Shown here one piece after another: positions 31,201-41,270 of a stretch of 64,000 nt of DNA (within the stretch, counting starts at the first letter, position 1; every line of letters begins with the position of its first letter). The stretch lies in NCBI GenBank assembly GCA_905234605.1, contig CAJOIE010000010.1, positions 62,001-126,000 on the forward strand. Direction: 5' to 3'. The notes under the pieces are model-generated. The model was not told where the DNA came from. It saw only the letters and a program-made list of their open reading frames with translations, and did no database searches. The position numbers were made by a program, and so were the translations under genes. This stretch comes from an uncultured Bacteroidaceae bacterium. GTDB taxonomy: Bacteria > Bacteroidota > Bacteroidia > Bacteroidales > Bacteroidaceae.

Positions 31201-31752
31201 GGATGCGTGGATGGGATGGTTGAGGTGAACAACGTGCACTCAACTATCAATCACGCCGTGACGCAAACATCGTGCAAGGCCTTCATGCAGCGAAGGCATG
31301 AAAAAGGCGTGATGCACCTTATTTGCGTTCAGCTTTGAGGCAGCGTAGGAAAGGGAGCCTCAGTCTCCAAAACAAGTAATGCATCACGCTTGTTGCGTGA
31401 GTGCATTGCTATAATGATGGAGACAGAAGATGCCCGCTACGGCCACTTCTATCACGTATTATCTCGTTGCGTTGTTATTCCCAATAAGTTTCCTACGCTT
31501 TTGGCTGAACGCGAAATAATAGCGAATGCTTTACCGATATGTCTGCGGCTGGGGCTGTGCAAGCCTCAGCCAGCAGCAAAGGTAGAGAAAGCTGCTTAAT
31601 TGACACCGATGCGGGCAGGCAAAAACAGGTTCCCTTCCATAAAAACATGTGGTTTCAGGAGGGGAGGGTGTGAGACAGTGGCTGCGGTAACACCAGCAGG
31701 TGTGCTACTTTTTCATGGGCAGAGTGACATGATTGAAGGATGGATGTTTCAT

Positions 31753-32664
31753 TCAGCGACTATGGCTGCTGTTGGCCAGGTATACTCCGAGCAGCACCAT
31801 GGCCAGGCCGCAAACGGCAATGGGTGTGATGGGCTCACCAAGGACGGCGGCACTGGCAAAGCATGTGGCTACGGGGTTGAGGTAGATGTAGTTGGAGCTG
31901 CTGAGCGCACCCAGCTCTTTCACCACCCAGCTCCACAGCACAAAGCATGTGAACGATGCCACGAGGCTGAGGAAGAGTATGTTGAAAACTATGGTAGGCG
32001 ATGCCAGCACCGAGCCGATGCCTGTCTGCCACGGTCGCCAGGCGAAGAGGGGAACAATGGTGATGAGGCCGTAGGCAAACACTTTGCGGGAGATGAACAC
32101 GGCACTGTAGCGCGCCGACACGGAGCGTATGAGCAGGCTGTAGGCAGCCCAGGAGAGAGCGGCCGTGAGGGCAAGCATGTCGCCGCGTGGACTCAGGTGC
32201 AGCACGAAGTGTCCGTTGAAGATGATTGCGGCCATGCCGGCTATGGCTGTCAGCGAACCGGCGAGCAGGCGGTGTGTGGCACGCACGCCCGGCAGCAGCA
32301 CCAGAGCCATGAGGACAGTGAAGAGAGGTGCAGTGCACACGATGAACGACACGTTGTTGGCCATGGTCCGGCGCAGAGCCTCGTTCTCGGCAGCGAAATA
32401 GAGACTGCCGCCTGTGATGCCGAGCAGGAGCATGCGTAGCTCGTCGCGCCACGTGTGGCACCACAGCTGTCGGGGGCTGATGGTCCAGATGCACACGTAG
32501 GCTATGGCGAAGCGCATCACGAAAATCTCTTCCGGAGTGAGGCCGGAAGAGAGCAACAGTTTGGTGTTGATAAACGTGATGCCCCACACGAGCACCACGC
32601 ACACTGCTACTATGTGGGCCAGGACGGATGTGTGCCTGCGCATGTCGTGCCTTGATAGTTGCAT
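31753..32664 (-). CDS. EamA/DMT-family transporter
   Basis: ~10 TM; VVLVWGITFINTKLLLSSGLTPEEIFVMRF; LNPVATCFASAAVLGEPIT. Confidence 0.88.
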   Translation of the reverse strand: MQLSRHDMRRHTSVLAHIVAVCVVLVWGITFINTKLLLSSGLTPEEIFVMRFAIAYVCIWTISPRQLWCHTWRDELRMLLLGITGGSLYFAAENEALRRTMANNVSFIVCTAPLFTVLMALVLLPGVRATHRLLAGSLTAIAGMAAIIFNGHFVLHLSPRGDMLALTAALSWAAYSLLIRSVSARYSAVFISRKVFAYGLITIVPLFAWRPWQTGIGSVLASPTIVFNILFLSLVASFTCFVLWSWVVKELGALSSSNYIYLNPVATCFASAAVLGEPITPIAVCGLAMVLLGVYLANSSHSR

Positions 32665-32765
32665 ATTTATGCTGCAAATGTACGTTGTTCTCGCCAAATA
32701 GGGTTACCTTAGCACGTGGCTTTGCTTTATGAGCATAGAGAACGTTACACCTTATAATATATAAT

Positions 32766-33707
32766 ATGGAAAACAAGGAATTCACCTATCAGGGCACCAC
32801 GCTGAGTGGTTTTGCCATGCTGTTCTTCAATCTGGCACTCACCGTCGGTTCCATCGCCATGTTGGTCGCAGCCATAACCTACGAGAGTTGGCAGTGTGGA
32901 GCGGGCTGTGCTGTGGCCCTCATCGTGTCGTCGTTCATTTGGCCCGGTTTCATGATGCTGGAGCCTGGCGAGGCGCGTGTAGTGATGTTCTTCGGCAAGT
33001 ATGTCGGCACCTTCACCCGCACGGGCTACTATTGGATTAACCCCTTCACCACAACCAAGCGGCTGTCGCTGCGCGCACGCAACCTGGACGCCGAGCCTAT
33101 CAAGGTCAACGACAAGGAAGGCAACCCCGTGATGATAGGCCTCGTGCTCGTGTGGCGCTTGCGCGACACCTACAAGGCACTCTTCGAGATAGACTCCCAG
33201 ACCATGGCAGCCAACAACAACCCTCAGGTGAACGGCGCCGATGTCAAGTCGATGATGGCAGCTTTCGAGCGCTTCGTGCGTGTGCAGAGCGATGCCGCCT
33301 TGCGGCAGGTGGCCGGCCAGTATGCCTACGACGACACCGAGACACGCTCACACGCCATCACGCTGCGCAGCGGTGGCGATGAGATCAACGAACAGTTGGA
33401 GCAGAAACTCACCGAGCGACTGGCCATGGCCGGCATCGAGGTCGTTGAGGCCCGCATCAACTATCTGGCATACGCTCCCGAGATAGCTGCCGTGATGCTG
33501 CGCCGTCAGCAGGCAACGGCCATCATTGCTGCCCGCGAGAAGATCGTGGAGGGTGCGGTGTCCATGGTGAAGATGGCTCTCGATGAGCTTGCCTCGCAGG
33601 AGATAGTGCGTTTAGACGACGACCGCAAGGCACAGATGGTGTCGAACCTCCTTGTGGTGCTCTGCGGCGAGGACAACGCACAACCTATAGTCAACACAGG
33701 ATGCTGA
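32766..33707 (+). CDS. SPFH/Band 7-family membrane protein
   Basis: N-terminal TMs; GEARVVMFFGKYVGTFTRTGYYWINPF; YAPEIAAVMLRRQQATAIIAAREKIVEGAV. Confidence 0.88.
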   Translation: MENKEFTYQGTTLSGFAMLFFNLALTVGSIAMLVAAITYESWQCGAGCAVALIVSSFIWPGFMMLEPGEARVVMFFGKYVGTFTRTGYYWINPFTTTKRLSLRARNLDAEPIKVNDKEGNPVMIGLVLVWRLRDTYKALFEIDSQTMAANNNPQVNGADVKSMMAAFERFVRVQSDAALRQVAGQYAYDDTETRSHAITLRSGGDEINEQLEQKLTERLAMAGIEVVEARINYLAYAPEIAAVMLRRQQATAIIAAREKIVEGAVSMVKMALDELASQEIVRLDDDRKAQMVSNLLVVLCGEDNAQPIVNTGC

Positions 33708-33711
33708 TATT

Positions 33712-34164
33712 ATGCAAATAGGCGACAAGGCTCCGGAACTGCTGGGGCATGATGAGAACGGACAGACTGTGACGCTCTCACAATTCAAGGGGCAGAAGCT
33801 CGTGCTATATTTCTATCCCAAGGACAACACGAGTGGATGCACGGCCGAAGCTTGCAGCATACGCGACAACTATGCCGCGCTGCGGCGCAAGGGATATGCC
33901 GTTGTCGGTGTGAGCGTCGACTCACCCGAGAGCCATGTGCGCTTCAAGAAGAAACATGCCCTGCCGTTCACCCTCATAGCCGACACCAGCCACGAGCTTG
34001 TGGAGCAGATGGGCGTATGGGCAGAGAAGTCCATGTACGGGCGCAAGTATATGGGCACGCTCCGCACCACATTCATCATCGATGAGAATGGCGTCATCGA
34101 GGATATCATACAGCCACGGCAGATAAAGACCAAGAGCCACGGCGAGCAGCTGCTGGCGAGATAA
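33712..34164 (+). CDS. bcp: Thioredoxin-dependent thiol peroxidase
   Basis: YFYPKDNTSGCTAEACSIRDNY; SMYGRKYMGTLRTTFIID. Confidence 0.94.
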   Translation: MQIGDKAPELLGHDENGQTVTLSQFKGQKLVLYFYPKDNTSGCTAEACSIRDNYAALRRKGYAVVGVSVDSPESHVRFKKKHALPFTLIADTSHELVEQMGVWAEKSMYGRKYMGTLRTTFIIDENGVIEDIIQPRQIKTKSHGEQLLAR

Positions 34165-34212
34165 GATGTAAACGAGGAAGATGTGTGTGATGATTAATGA
34201 GCGAGCATAACC

Positions 34213-34760
34213 ATGTGTATCAAAGATTATATCAGCACCGTCAATCAGAAATATCGTGCAGGAAACTCAGGCGGAACACACCTATAGAGGTGCGCTGGAG
34301 CAACTGATACAAACGCTACCAGCCTAAACTCCGCATTGTGAATGAGCCCAAAAGGGAGAAGTGTGGTGCGCCAGACTATATTGTCAGTCGTAAGGATGGC
34401 ATGTCGGTGTTCTATATCGAGGCAAAAGATATTGGCGACAACGACCTTGACGGACTTGGCAAGAATGCCCACAAGGAGCAGTTTGACCGATATAGGCAAG
34501 CACTCGACTATATCATCTTCACAGACTATCTGGACTTCCATCTTTATGAGCATGGCGAGGCGCGCCGGCAGCGTAAGGATTGCAGAGGTCAAAGGCGACA
34601 GGATTGTTGGTATAGCCGAGGCAGAAGATAAGTTCATTGGAATGATGCAGCATCTTGGCTCGTCTGCCATTCAGCGCATCACATCTGCCCCACGTCTGGC
34701 AAAATTGATGGCGGGCAAGGCTCGTCTGCTTGCCGCCATCATTGAGACGGCATCCGTCGG
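34213..34760 (+). pseudogene. Remnant of the N-terminal region of an N6-DNA methylase/type II R-M protein
   Basis: MCIKDYISTVNQKYRAGNS / HTYRGALEQLIQTL / LRIVNEPKREKCGAPDYIVSRKDGMSVFYIEAKDIGDNDLDGLGKNAHKEQFDRYRQALDYIIFTDYLDFHLY / IAEVKGDRIVGIAEAEDKF in successive frames. Confidence 0.75.
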
Positions 34761-35126
34761 CCAGCTCGGCCACACGCCCGGGTGCTATGGCTATGCCCGC
34801 GTGGCGGGCCGGCTGCCCGGGTGCGGGTGAATGGAATGTCTGCCGCGGCGGCAGACAGCTCACTGAAGGTGCGTGGCGGTGTGTCGATGAACGGAGGCGC
34901 TCGGCATCATGGCGTGTGAGCAGGCGTATGTTCTCGCACACGCACGGCGGTGAGCACGGCGGCGGGGCGGTGTGGGGAGTGCTCGCCGGCCACACCGCAA
35001 GCGCACGCCGCGCTTGGGTGTCAGGGTGCGCAGGGGGTCGTAGTTGCCCCCTGAAGCGCGCAGGCGGCAGTAGTGGTCGCCAGAGCTGTCCGAACTCGCT
35101 TCCGTTATTTCGTACTCTCTCGCTTG

Positions 35127-36479
35127 TTAGTGGACTTCCCTCTCAGCCACCACGAGGCTGTCAGCTTGTGTGCGTGCCTTGAGCCATGCGGTGAGAGTGC
35201 GCTGCTCCGCCTGTGTGAGTGCGGCGTCGGTGTCGGTCAGGGTTATTATGGCCACGGTGTAGGCTACCGTGGCGGCGGTGTCGGTGCGTGCCTCCACGAC
35301 GGGAGCCAGCGCGAGCGAGCCTATCTTCGGGAAGAGTGCCTGCAGCTCCGTGCGCAGGTCGGCGGCGAGGTGGTCGTAGCGTGTGCGCCCCTCCAGCTCG
35401 TGCCGCAAGGCGGCCAGCTGCGCCGTCTGCTCGGCGGCCAGCTTGCGTGTGTCCTCGCCCGCGGAGCTCACGCGCGAGTATGCGGCCATGAGGCTGTCGT
35501 TGGCACCGCCCTGTATGACCACTAAGCTGTAGTCTTTCAGGCCGTAGGATGGCAGCAGGAGGCTGGCTCGTTCCTGTGTCTGTGTCGTAAGCTCCTTGCC
35601 CACGGCCACCACGCTCAGCTGATGCTGCCGGCGGTCGGTGGATGTGGATAGCACCTGTGTGCCAGGCTGTGTGAGCTCTTCGCGCACGAAGCGGCGCACG
35701 CGGCCCTCGAAGATGCTCTGGTCCACGATGCGCACTGTCATCACGCCGGCAGGTATCATGGTCACCACCACCACGCCAATCATGATGCGCCGGGCCTTGC
35801 GGGCGCGTGCCGGCGACTGGAACTCATGGCGGCGGAAGCCCATGAGGCGCACGCCGGCTGTGGTGGCCAGGGCGATGAACACGGTGTTGATGAAGAAGAG
35901 GTAGAATGCGCCGAGGAAGTAGAGCAGGTGGCCGGTGGCCAGCCCGTAGCCGGCGGTGCACAGCGGCGGCATCAGTGCCGTGGCGATGGCCACGCCCGGC
36001 AGCACATTGCCGCCCTTGCTCTTGGTGCACAGTGCCACGATGCCGGCTGCGCCGCCGCAGAAGGCTATGAGCACGTCGTAGAGGGTGGGCGAGGTGCGTG
36101 CCAGCAGTTCAGACTGGGCCTCGCCAAGCGGCGACAGCAGGAAGAACACCGTGGCCGTGGCAACGCTGATGACGGTGGCCACGCCGAAGTTGCGCGCCGA
36201 GAGGTTGAGCAACTCGGTGTCGTTGGTGCCCACGGCCATGCCCATGCCTATGATGGGGCCCATGAGCGGAGATATGAGCATGGCACCTATGATGACGGCT
36301 GTGGAGTTGACGTTGAGGCCTAATGAGGCTGTGAAGATGGCGAAGATGAGCACCCACAGGCTGGAGCCGCGGAACTGGGCTCCGGCATATATCTGCTGCA
36401 CGGTGGTCTGTTCGTCCTCGCGCTCGGCGGCGAGGCTCAGGCGACGGCGGAAGGCTCGCCATAGTGAAGTGGGGGACAT
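35127..36479 (-). CDS. DUF389-family membrane protein
   Basis: FAIFTASLGLNVNSTAVIIGAMLISPLMGPIIGMGMA; GVAIATALMPPLCTAGYGLA. Confidence 0.9.
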   Translation of the reverse strand: MSPTSLWRAFRRRLSLAAEREDEQTTVQQIYAGAQFRGSSLWVLIFAIFTASLGLNVNSTAVIIGAMLISPLMGPIIGMGMAVGTNDTELLNLSARNFGVATVISVATATVFFLLSPLGEAQSELLARTSPTLYDVLIAFCGGAAGIVALCTKSKGGNVLPGVAIATALMPPLCTAGYGLATGHLLYFLGAFYLFFINTVFIALATTAGVRLMGFRRHEFQSPARARKARRIMIGVVVVTMIPAGVMTVRIVDQSIFEGRVRRFVREELTQPGTQVLSTSTDRRQHQLSVVAVGKELTTQTQERASLLLPSYGLKDYSLVVIQGGANDSLMAAYSRVSSAGEDTRKLAAEQTAQLAALRHELEGRTRYDHLAADLRTELQALFPKIGSLALAPVVEARTDTAATVAYTVAIITLTDTDAALTQAEQRTLTAWLKARTQADSLVVAEREVH

Positions 36480-36641
36480 GCTGTTAATTAGGAGATTATT
36501 AAATAGTGAGGCTGCTGTGATGAAGAAATTGGGTAAGGTGGTGGCGAGGAGATGGTAAATGGCAGATTGTCAAAAAGGCAAGCGGTGCGTTTACCGCGCG
36601 AAGAAAAGACGAAAAGATGAAATAGTCAAATCGTGAAATGG

Positions 36642-36649
36642 TAATTTTG
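36642..36649 (+). promoter_or_regulatory. TAnnTTTG -7 box of glycerate kinase
   Basis: TAATTTTG just upstream of the start codon. Confidence 0.5.
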
Positions 36650-36654
36650 CGGGC

Positions 36655-37731
36655 ATGATGCAGCAGTCGCCGTTTCAGCCGCGCCGTATGGTCGTGGCCA
36701 TGGATTCCTTCAAGGGCTCGCTCACCTCGGCAGAGGCTGGCGAGTCCGTAGGGCGCGGTGTGCGGCGGCGGTGGCCTGACGCCGGGGTCACGGTGCTCAC
36801 GGTGAGCGACGGCGGCGAGGGTTGGCTGGATGCCTGCCGGGCTGCCATGGGCGGCGAGGTGGTGGGCGTGGCGGTGAGCGACCCCCTGCTGCGCACGGTA
36901 GGCGCACGCTATCTGCTGTCGGGGCACACGGCGGTCATCGAGGTGGCTCAGGCCTGCGGGCTCATGCTCGTGAGGCCCGAGGAGCGGCGGCCGCTGCAAG
37001 CCACGTCGCGCGGCGTAGGTCAGATGGTGGCTCATGCCATAGGGCGTGGTGCCCGCTCTATGCTTGTGGGGCTTGGCGGCACGGCCACCAGCGATGCCGG
37101 GCGTGGCTTTGCCGAGGCTATGGCCGAGGCCTTCGGCGAGCGGTGGTGGGAGAGCGAGGCTGTGAGGCGCGTGCGCTTCACCATAGCCACCGATGTTCGC
37201 GCCCCGTTGTGCGGCGAGCAGGGAGCGGCACGCGTCTTCGCTCCACAGAAAGGTGCCACGCCAGCCGAGGTCGTCGAGCTGGAGCGGCAGGCGGCCGCTT
37301 TTGCCGCAGTATCGGCACGGCTGACGGGCCGCGACAGCAGCCGTGTGCCTGGCGCGGGAGCCGCCGGCGGACTGGGCTATGTCTTCATGCAATACCTGAA
37401 TGCCCACTGCCGCATGGGGCTCGATGTGCTGTGGGAGGCTTACGGCGGCGACGCTCTCCTGCGGCAGACCTCGCTGCTCATCACGGGCGAGGGTGCTGCC
37501 GACGCTCAGACGCTCATGGGCAAGCTGCCGCACGCACTGCTCCGCCATGCCATGCCGCAAGACGTGCCGGTGTGGCTCCTGGCCGGCAAGGTGGAGCAGG
37601 CCGACCGTCTGCTTGCGGCAGGCTTCGACCGCGTGGCGTGCATTCACCGGCATCCGCTGCCGCTGGCAGAGGCCATGCGCCCCGACGTGGCGTGCAGAGC
37701 CTTGGAGGAATGTGTGTGCCATATCTGTTGA
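36655..37731 (+). CDS. Glycerate kinase (GlxK/GarK family)
   Basis: AMDSFKGSLTSAEAGE, SDGGEGWLDA, GLGGTATSDAGRG, TGEGAADAQTLMGK. Confidence 0.93.
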   Translation: MMQQSPFQPRRMVVAMDSFKGSLTSAEAGESVGRGVRRRWPDAGVTVLTVSDGGEGWLDACRAAMGGEVVGVAVSDPLLRTVGARYLLSGHTAVIEVAQACGLMLVRPEERRPLQATSRGVGQMVAHAIGRGARSMLVGLGGTATSDAGRGFAEAMAEAFGERWWESEAVRRVRFTIATDVRAPLCGEQGAARVFAPQKGATPAEVVELERQAAAFAAVSARLTGRDSSRVPGAGAAGGLGYVFMQYLNAHCRMGLDVLWEAYGGDALLRQTSLLITGEGAADAQTLMGKLPHALLRHAMPQDVPVWLLAGKVEQADRLLAAGFDRVACIHRHPLPLAEAMRPDVACRALEECVCHIC

Positions 37732-37741
37732 TACTCTTGCC

Positions 37742-38830
37742 ATGAAGCCTGCCACCACATACGGTCACAATCTGCTGCGCCGGCTCCACGCGGGTGCTGC
37801 GGCCAAGCTTGCCGTGTGCCTCGTGCTGACGCTTGTCATGCCTGCTGCATGCCGCAAGACACCTGCCACGCTGCCGCCGTCCAAGGGACTGCCCTATGAA
37901 CTGGTGGTCATAGTGCCGCGCGTGGCCTGCGAGGGCGCGCTTGCCGACAGCATAGACGCCGTGCTGCGGGCATCCACGCCTGTGCTGCCGCAGCACGAGC
38001 CTCTCTTTCGTCTGGACATAGTCAAAGCCGACGCCTTCGGCACCGACGGCTACCCGCAGGGGCGGCATCTGACGCCCTGGCGCACCTTCCGCCTGCGCCT
38101 CATCCTGACGGTGGACCGCACGGCCGGGGCACCCTCCATGGGCATTGCCACCAACGTCTATGCCCGTCCGCAGACAGAGGTGTGCGTCAAGGCACGCAGC
38201 GTGGCCGAGCTGGCCGTGTATCTGGGTCAGGTGCGGGAGCGCGTGGTGGAGATTTTCACCGAGGCCGAACTTGCTCATGAGAGTGCAGGGTTACGCCGCA
38301 GACACAGCAGGGTCACGGCAGAGACCATGCAGGGTGTGGGCCACAGAGTCTGCACCCCCACGGAGCTCAACGCGCGGAAGGTGGGCGTTGACTTCGTGTG
38401 GACCGGCACCAACCGTGGCGACCGCGACCAGAACTTCGTGTACTACACTTATCCGTGGGACGGGCGCGCACTAACAATTGCAGGCTTCGTGGCGAAGCGC
38501 GACAGCGTGATGCGAGCCAACATCCCCGGCTCCACCCCAGGGCAGTGGATGCAGACAGCCCGCCTGCACGGCAAAGATGGCTCGCCGGCGGATGCCACTC
38601 CTCTTGCCATGGAATGCTGGCGTGTCATAAATAATAATGTACGCGTGCACGAGGTGCGAGGCCTGTGGGAGCTGCACGCCGGTGCCATGGGCGGGCCGTT
38701 CATTGCCCATGAGCGGGTGGACACTGTGGCGCGCCGCGTCGTGGTGGCAGAGGTGTTCATATTCTCGCCACACAGCCCCAAGCGCAACCTGTTGCGGCAG
38801 ATGGAGGCCGCACTGCGCACGTTTGAGTGA
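37742..38830 (+). CDS. DUF4837-family lipoprotein
   Basis: MKPATTYG...VLTLVMPAACRK lipobox; Bacteroidetes-type architecture. Confidence 0.75.
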   Translation: MKPATTYGHNLLRRLHAGAAAKLAVCLVLTLVMPAACRKTPATLPPSKGLPYELVVIVPRVACEGALADSIDAVLRASTPVLPQHEPLFRLDIVKADAFGTDGYPQGRHLTPWRTFRLRLILTVDRTAGAPSMGIATNVYARPQTEVCVKARSVAELAVYLGQVRERVVEIFTEAELAHESAGLRRRHSRVTAETMQGVGHRVCTPTELNARKVGVDFVWTGTNRGDRDQNFVYYTYPWDGRALTIAGFVAKRDSVMRANIPGSTPGQWMQTARLHGKDGSPADATPLAMECWRVINNNVRVHEVRGLWELHAGAMGGPFIAHERVDTVARRVVVAEVFIFSPHSPKRNLLRQMEAALRTFE

Positions 38831-38892
38831 GGCATGCTGCAGGGCGAGGCGCAGCATGTTGTATTGCACATTTTGCCACCACGTGTGCAATA

Positions 38893-38933
38893 AATTTGGA
38901 GGTTATGCATATCCGTGCTACCTTTGCGGCCGA
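38893..38933 (+). promoter_or_regulatory. Promoter of the FadL-like gene
   Basis: TTTGG and TACCTTTG in aaatttggaggttatgcatatccgtgctacctttgc. Confidence 0.6.
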
Positions 38934-38979
38934 AAAGATGAAAACACAGGAAAGACAAACCAAAAAAAGTAGTACTAAC

Positions 38980-40638
38980 ATGAAGAGAACCCTGCTCCTG
39001 ACATCCACCTTCGCCGTGGTCACATCGGCGGCATACGCCGGCGGCTACCTGACGAACACGAACCAGAATGCCGCCTTCGGCCGCAACCTCTCGCAGGAGG
39101 CACGCATCGACATCACGAGCACGTATGCCAACCCTGCCGGCGTGGGCTTCCTCGCACCAGGGTGGCACTTCAGTTTCAACAACCAGAGTGCCTTCCAGAC
39201 GCGCACCATCGACTCGTCGTATGGCGACAACCTCTTCGGCGTGGGCACAGTGAACGGCGTGCACAACGGCAATGGCACCAAGCGCTTCAAGGGCACGGCC
39301 AAGGCACCCATACTGCCGTCGTTTGACCTGGCCTACGTGCGCGACCGTTGGAGCGTGGCACTGCATTTCGGCATCACAGGCGGCGGTGGCAAGTGCACCT
39401 TCGACGACGGACTGGGCAGCTTCGAGAGCCAGGTGGCCCTGCTGCCCGTGCTGAGCGAGGTGCTGCGACCCGGTGCCGTGAGCGGCTACCAGATGGACAC
39501 CTACCTCAAGGGACGACAATACTACTTCGGCACACAGCTGAACGCCACGTACCGCGTGCTGCCTGATGTCAGTGTAGCCCTCGGCCTCCGCATGGTGAAC
39601 GCCTCGTGCGCCTACGACGGGTATGTGAAGAACATTGCCGTGGTCACGCCGCAGGGCACCATGCCGGCTGCCGACTTCCTCACTGCCGCCGGCATGGGCA
39701 GCATGGCCGCCCTGGTGGGCGACCGTGTGCTCGACAACACGCAGTCGGGCATGGGCTTCACACCAATCATCGGCGTGGACTGGCGCATCAACGACCACTG
39801 GAACGTGGCTGCCAAGTATGAGTTCAAGACACGCCTCCGCCTGAAGAACTCCACCGAGAGCGTCACCGACGCCAACGGCAACACCACAGAGCTCAACGCG
39901 GGACTGGAAGCATACAGCGACGGGGTCTCCCAGAAGGCCGACATACCGGCCATACTCTACGTGGGTGCACAGTACAGCCCCGTGGAGCGTGTGCGCATCA
40001 ATGTGGGCGGACACATCTACTTCGACAAGCAGGCCACACAGCACAACGAACGTCACCACCGTCTTGACGGTCAGGGCTGGGAGCTGCTGGCAGGTGCCGA
40101 GTACGATGTCAACAGTGTGCTCACAGTGAGTGCCGGATGGCAGAACACCAACTACGGACTGGGCAAGAACAGTGAGTTCATCACCGACATGAGCTTCGTC
40201 ACCAACTCCAACTCCGTGGGCCTTGGCGCACGTGTGCATGTGAGCAAGAAAGTGGCTCTCGACGTGTCATACTTCAAGACCTTCTACTCACACTACCACC
40301 GCACACAGGCCGACTACAACGGCAACTGGGCTACCATGAGCGCAAAGCTTGCCGGCGGCGTGGCACAGCTGCAAGGTGCAGTAGGGCAGCTCAATGCAGG
40401 CATAGAACAGCTCAACGCCGCACTGACCAACACGGAGCTGCCGGCCGCACAGGCAGAGCAGCTGGGCATGGAGTTGCAGCGGTACACCGCACAGCGCGAC
40501 GGCTACCAGGCACAGCTGCTCAGCCTCGGACAGATGGCGCAGGCTGCCGGTGCCACGGTGCCGCAGAAGGTGTACGGCAGCGACAACTTCACCCGCACCA
40601 ACGACGTCTTCGGCATAGGCGTGGTAGTGAGCTTCTGA
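38980..40638 (+). CDS. OmpP1/FadL-family outer membrane protein with C-terminal coiled-coil insertion
   Basis: Signal peptide; GGYLTNTNQNAAFGRNLSQEARIDITSTYANPAGVGFL; terminal FGIGVVVSF beta-strand. Confidence 0.88.
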   Translation: MKRTLLLTSTFAVVTSAAYAGGYLTNTNQNAAFGRNLSQEARIDITSTYANPAGVGFLAPGWHFSFNNQSAFQTRTIDSSYGDNLFGVGTVNGVHNGNGTKRFKGTAKAPILPSFDLAYVRDRWSVALHFGITGGGGKCTFDDGLGSFESQVALLPVLSEVLRPGAVSGYQMDTYLKGRQYYFGTQLNATYRVLPDVSVALGLRMVNASCAYDGYVKNIAVVTPQGTMPAADFLTAAGMGSMAALVGDRVLDNTQSGMGFTPIIGVDWRINDHWNVAAKYEFKTRLRLKNSTESVTDANGNTTELNAGLEAYSDGVSQKADIPAILYVGAQYSPVERVRINVGGHIYFDKQATQHNERHHRLDGQGWELLAGAEYDVNSVLTVSAGWQNTNYGLGKNSEFITDMSFVTNSNSVGLGARVHVSKKVALDVSYFKTFYSHYHRTQADYNGNWATMSAKLAGGVAQLQGAVGQLNAGIEQLNAALTNTELPAAQAEQLGMELQRYTAQRDGYQAQLLSLGQMAQAAGATVPQKVYGSDNFTRTNDVFGIGVVVSF

Positions 40639-40674
40639 GCAGACACACACCGGACGGCGAGGCGGCAGGCAGAG

Positions 40675-41160
40675 TCAAGCCCCGCCACACAGTTCAGCAT
40701 AGGCGGGCACCCGTGGGACAAACTCACAGGTGCCCGCTGCCAGATCTAAGCGGCACACCGCATGCTGCATGCCGTTGCTCATGACGAGCCACTCCACACG
40801 CATCACGATGTTGTAGCGCATAACCTGGTCGAACACCTTCTGCGTCAAAGCCACCGCGGGTGCCTTGTACTCCACAATGAGGCGCGGCTGACGGTCGAGC
40901 CCGTAGAGGACAGTGTCGCAGCGGCGTGTCATGCCGTTGAGCGACAGCGACACCTCGTTGGCAAGAAGGCCGGAGGGATAGCCGCAGCTATTTACAAGGT
41001 AGGACGTGAAATGCTGCCGGACCCACTCCTCGGGAGTGAGAGCCACGTGGCGGCGGCGCAGAGGGTCGAACACAACCAAGCGACCCTCGCGACGTGACAC
41101 ATGCAAGGATGCCGGCGGCAGATTGAGTGCCGGAAAGGATGGGGGCAGGAGTGTACTCAC
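40675..41160 (-). CDS. HsdR-N-type (type I restriction N-terminal-like) single-domain protein
   Basis: RQHFTSYLVNSCGYPSGLLANEVSLSLNGMTRRCDTVLYGLDRQPRLIVEYKAP; start uncertain. Confidence 0.75.
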   Translation of the reverse strand: MSTLLPPSFPALNLPPASLHVSRREGRLVVFDPLRRRHVALTPEEWVRQHFTSYLVNSCGYPSGLLANEVSLSLNGMTRRCDTVLYGLDRQPRLIVEYKAPAVALTQKVFDQVMRYNIVMRVEWLVMSNGMQHAVCRLDLAAGTCEFVPRVPAYAELCGGA

Positions 41161-41237
41161 GCCACAAATGTAGCCCGAAAACAGCAGACGCGGACACAAA
41201 AGTGATGCCTATTCCCGACGTGCCGCACGAAAACAGC

Positions 41238-41245
41238 TATCTTTG
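41238..41245 (+). promoter_or_regulatory. TAnnTTTG -7 box of AMP nucleosidase
   Basis: TATCTTTG. Confidence 0.5.
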
Positions 41246-41270
41246 CGCAACACCTAATGCTGACATGCTT

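Noticed and set aside
31390-31599. 69-aa ORF after the EcoRI-type methylase
   Set aside because: No recognisable family and no clear start context; left unannotated.
14100-31600. Integrase or att-site evidence for a mobile element at tRNA-His
   Set aside because: No integrase, transposase or duplicated tRNA 3' end could be found by eye, so no mobile element is called.
34700-35120. Overlapping short GC-rich ORFs on both strands downstream of the methylase remnant
   Set aside because: No motif or coding signal; likely spurious.
36499-37758. 419-aa minus-strand ORF antisense to glycerate kinase
   Set aside because: Shadow ORF; glycerate kinase motifs lie on the plus strand.
38449-40239. 596-aa minus-strand ORF antisense to the FadL-like gene
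   Set aside because: Low-complexity A/V/H-rich shadow translation; the plus strand encodes the recognisable outer membrane protein.
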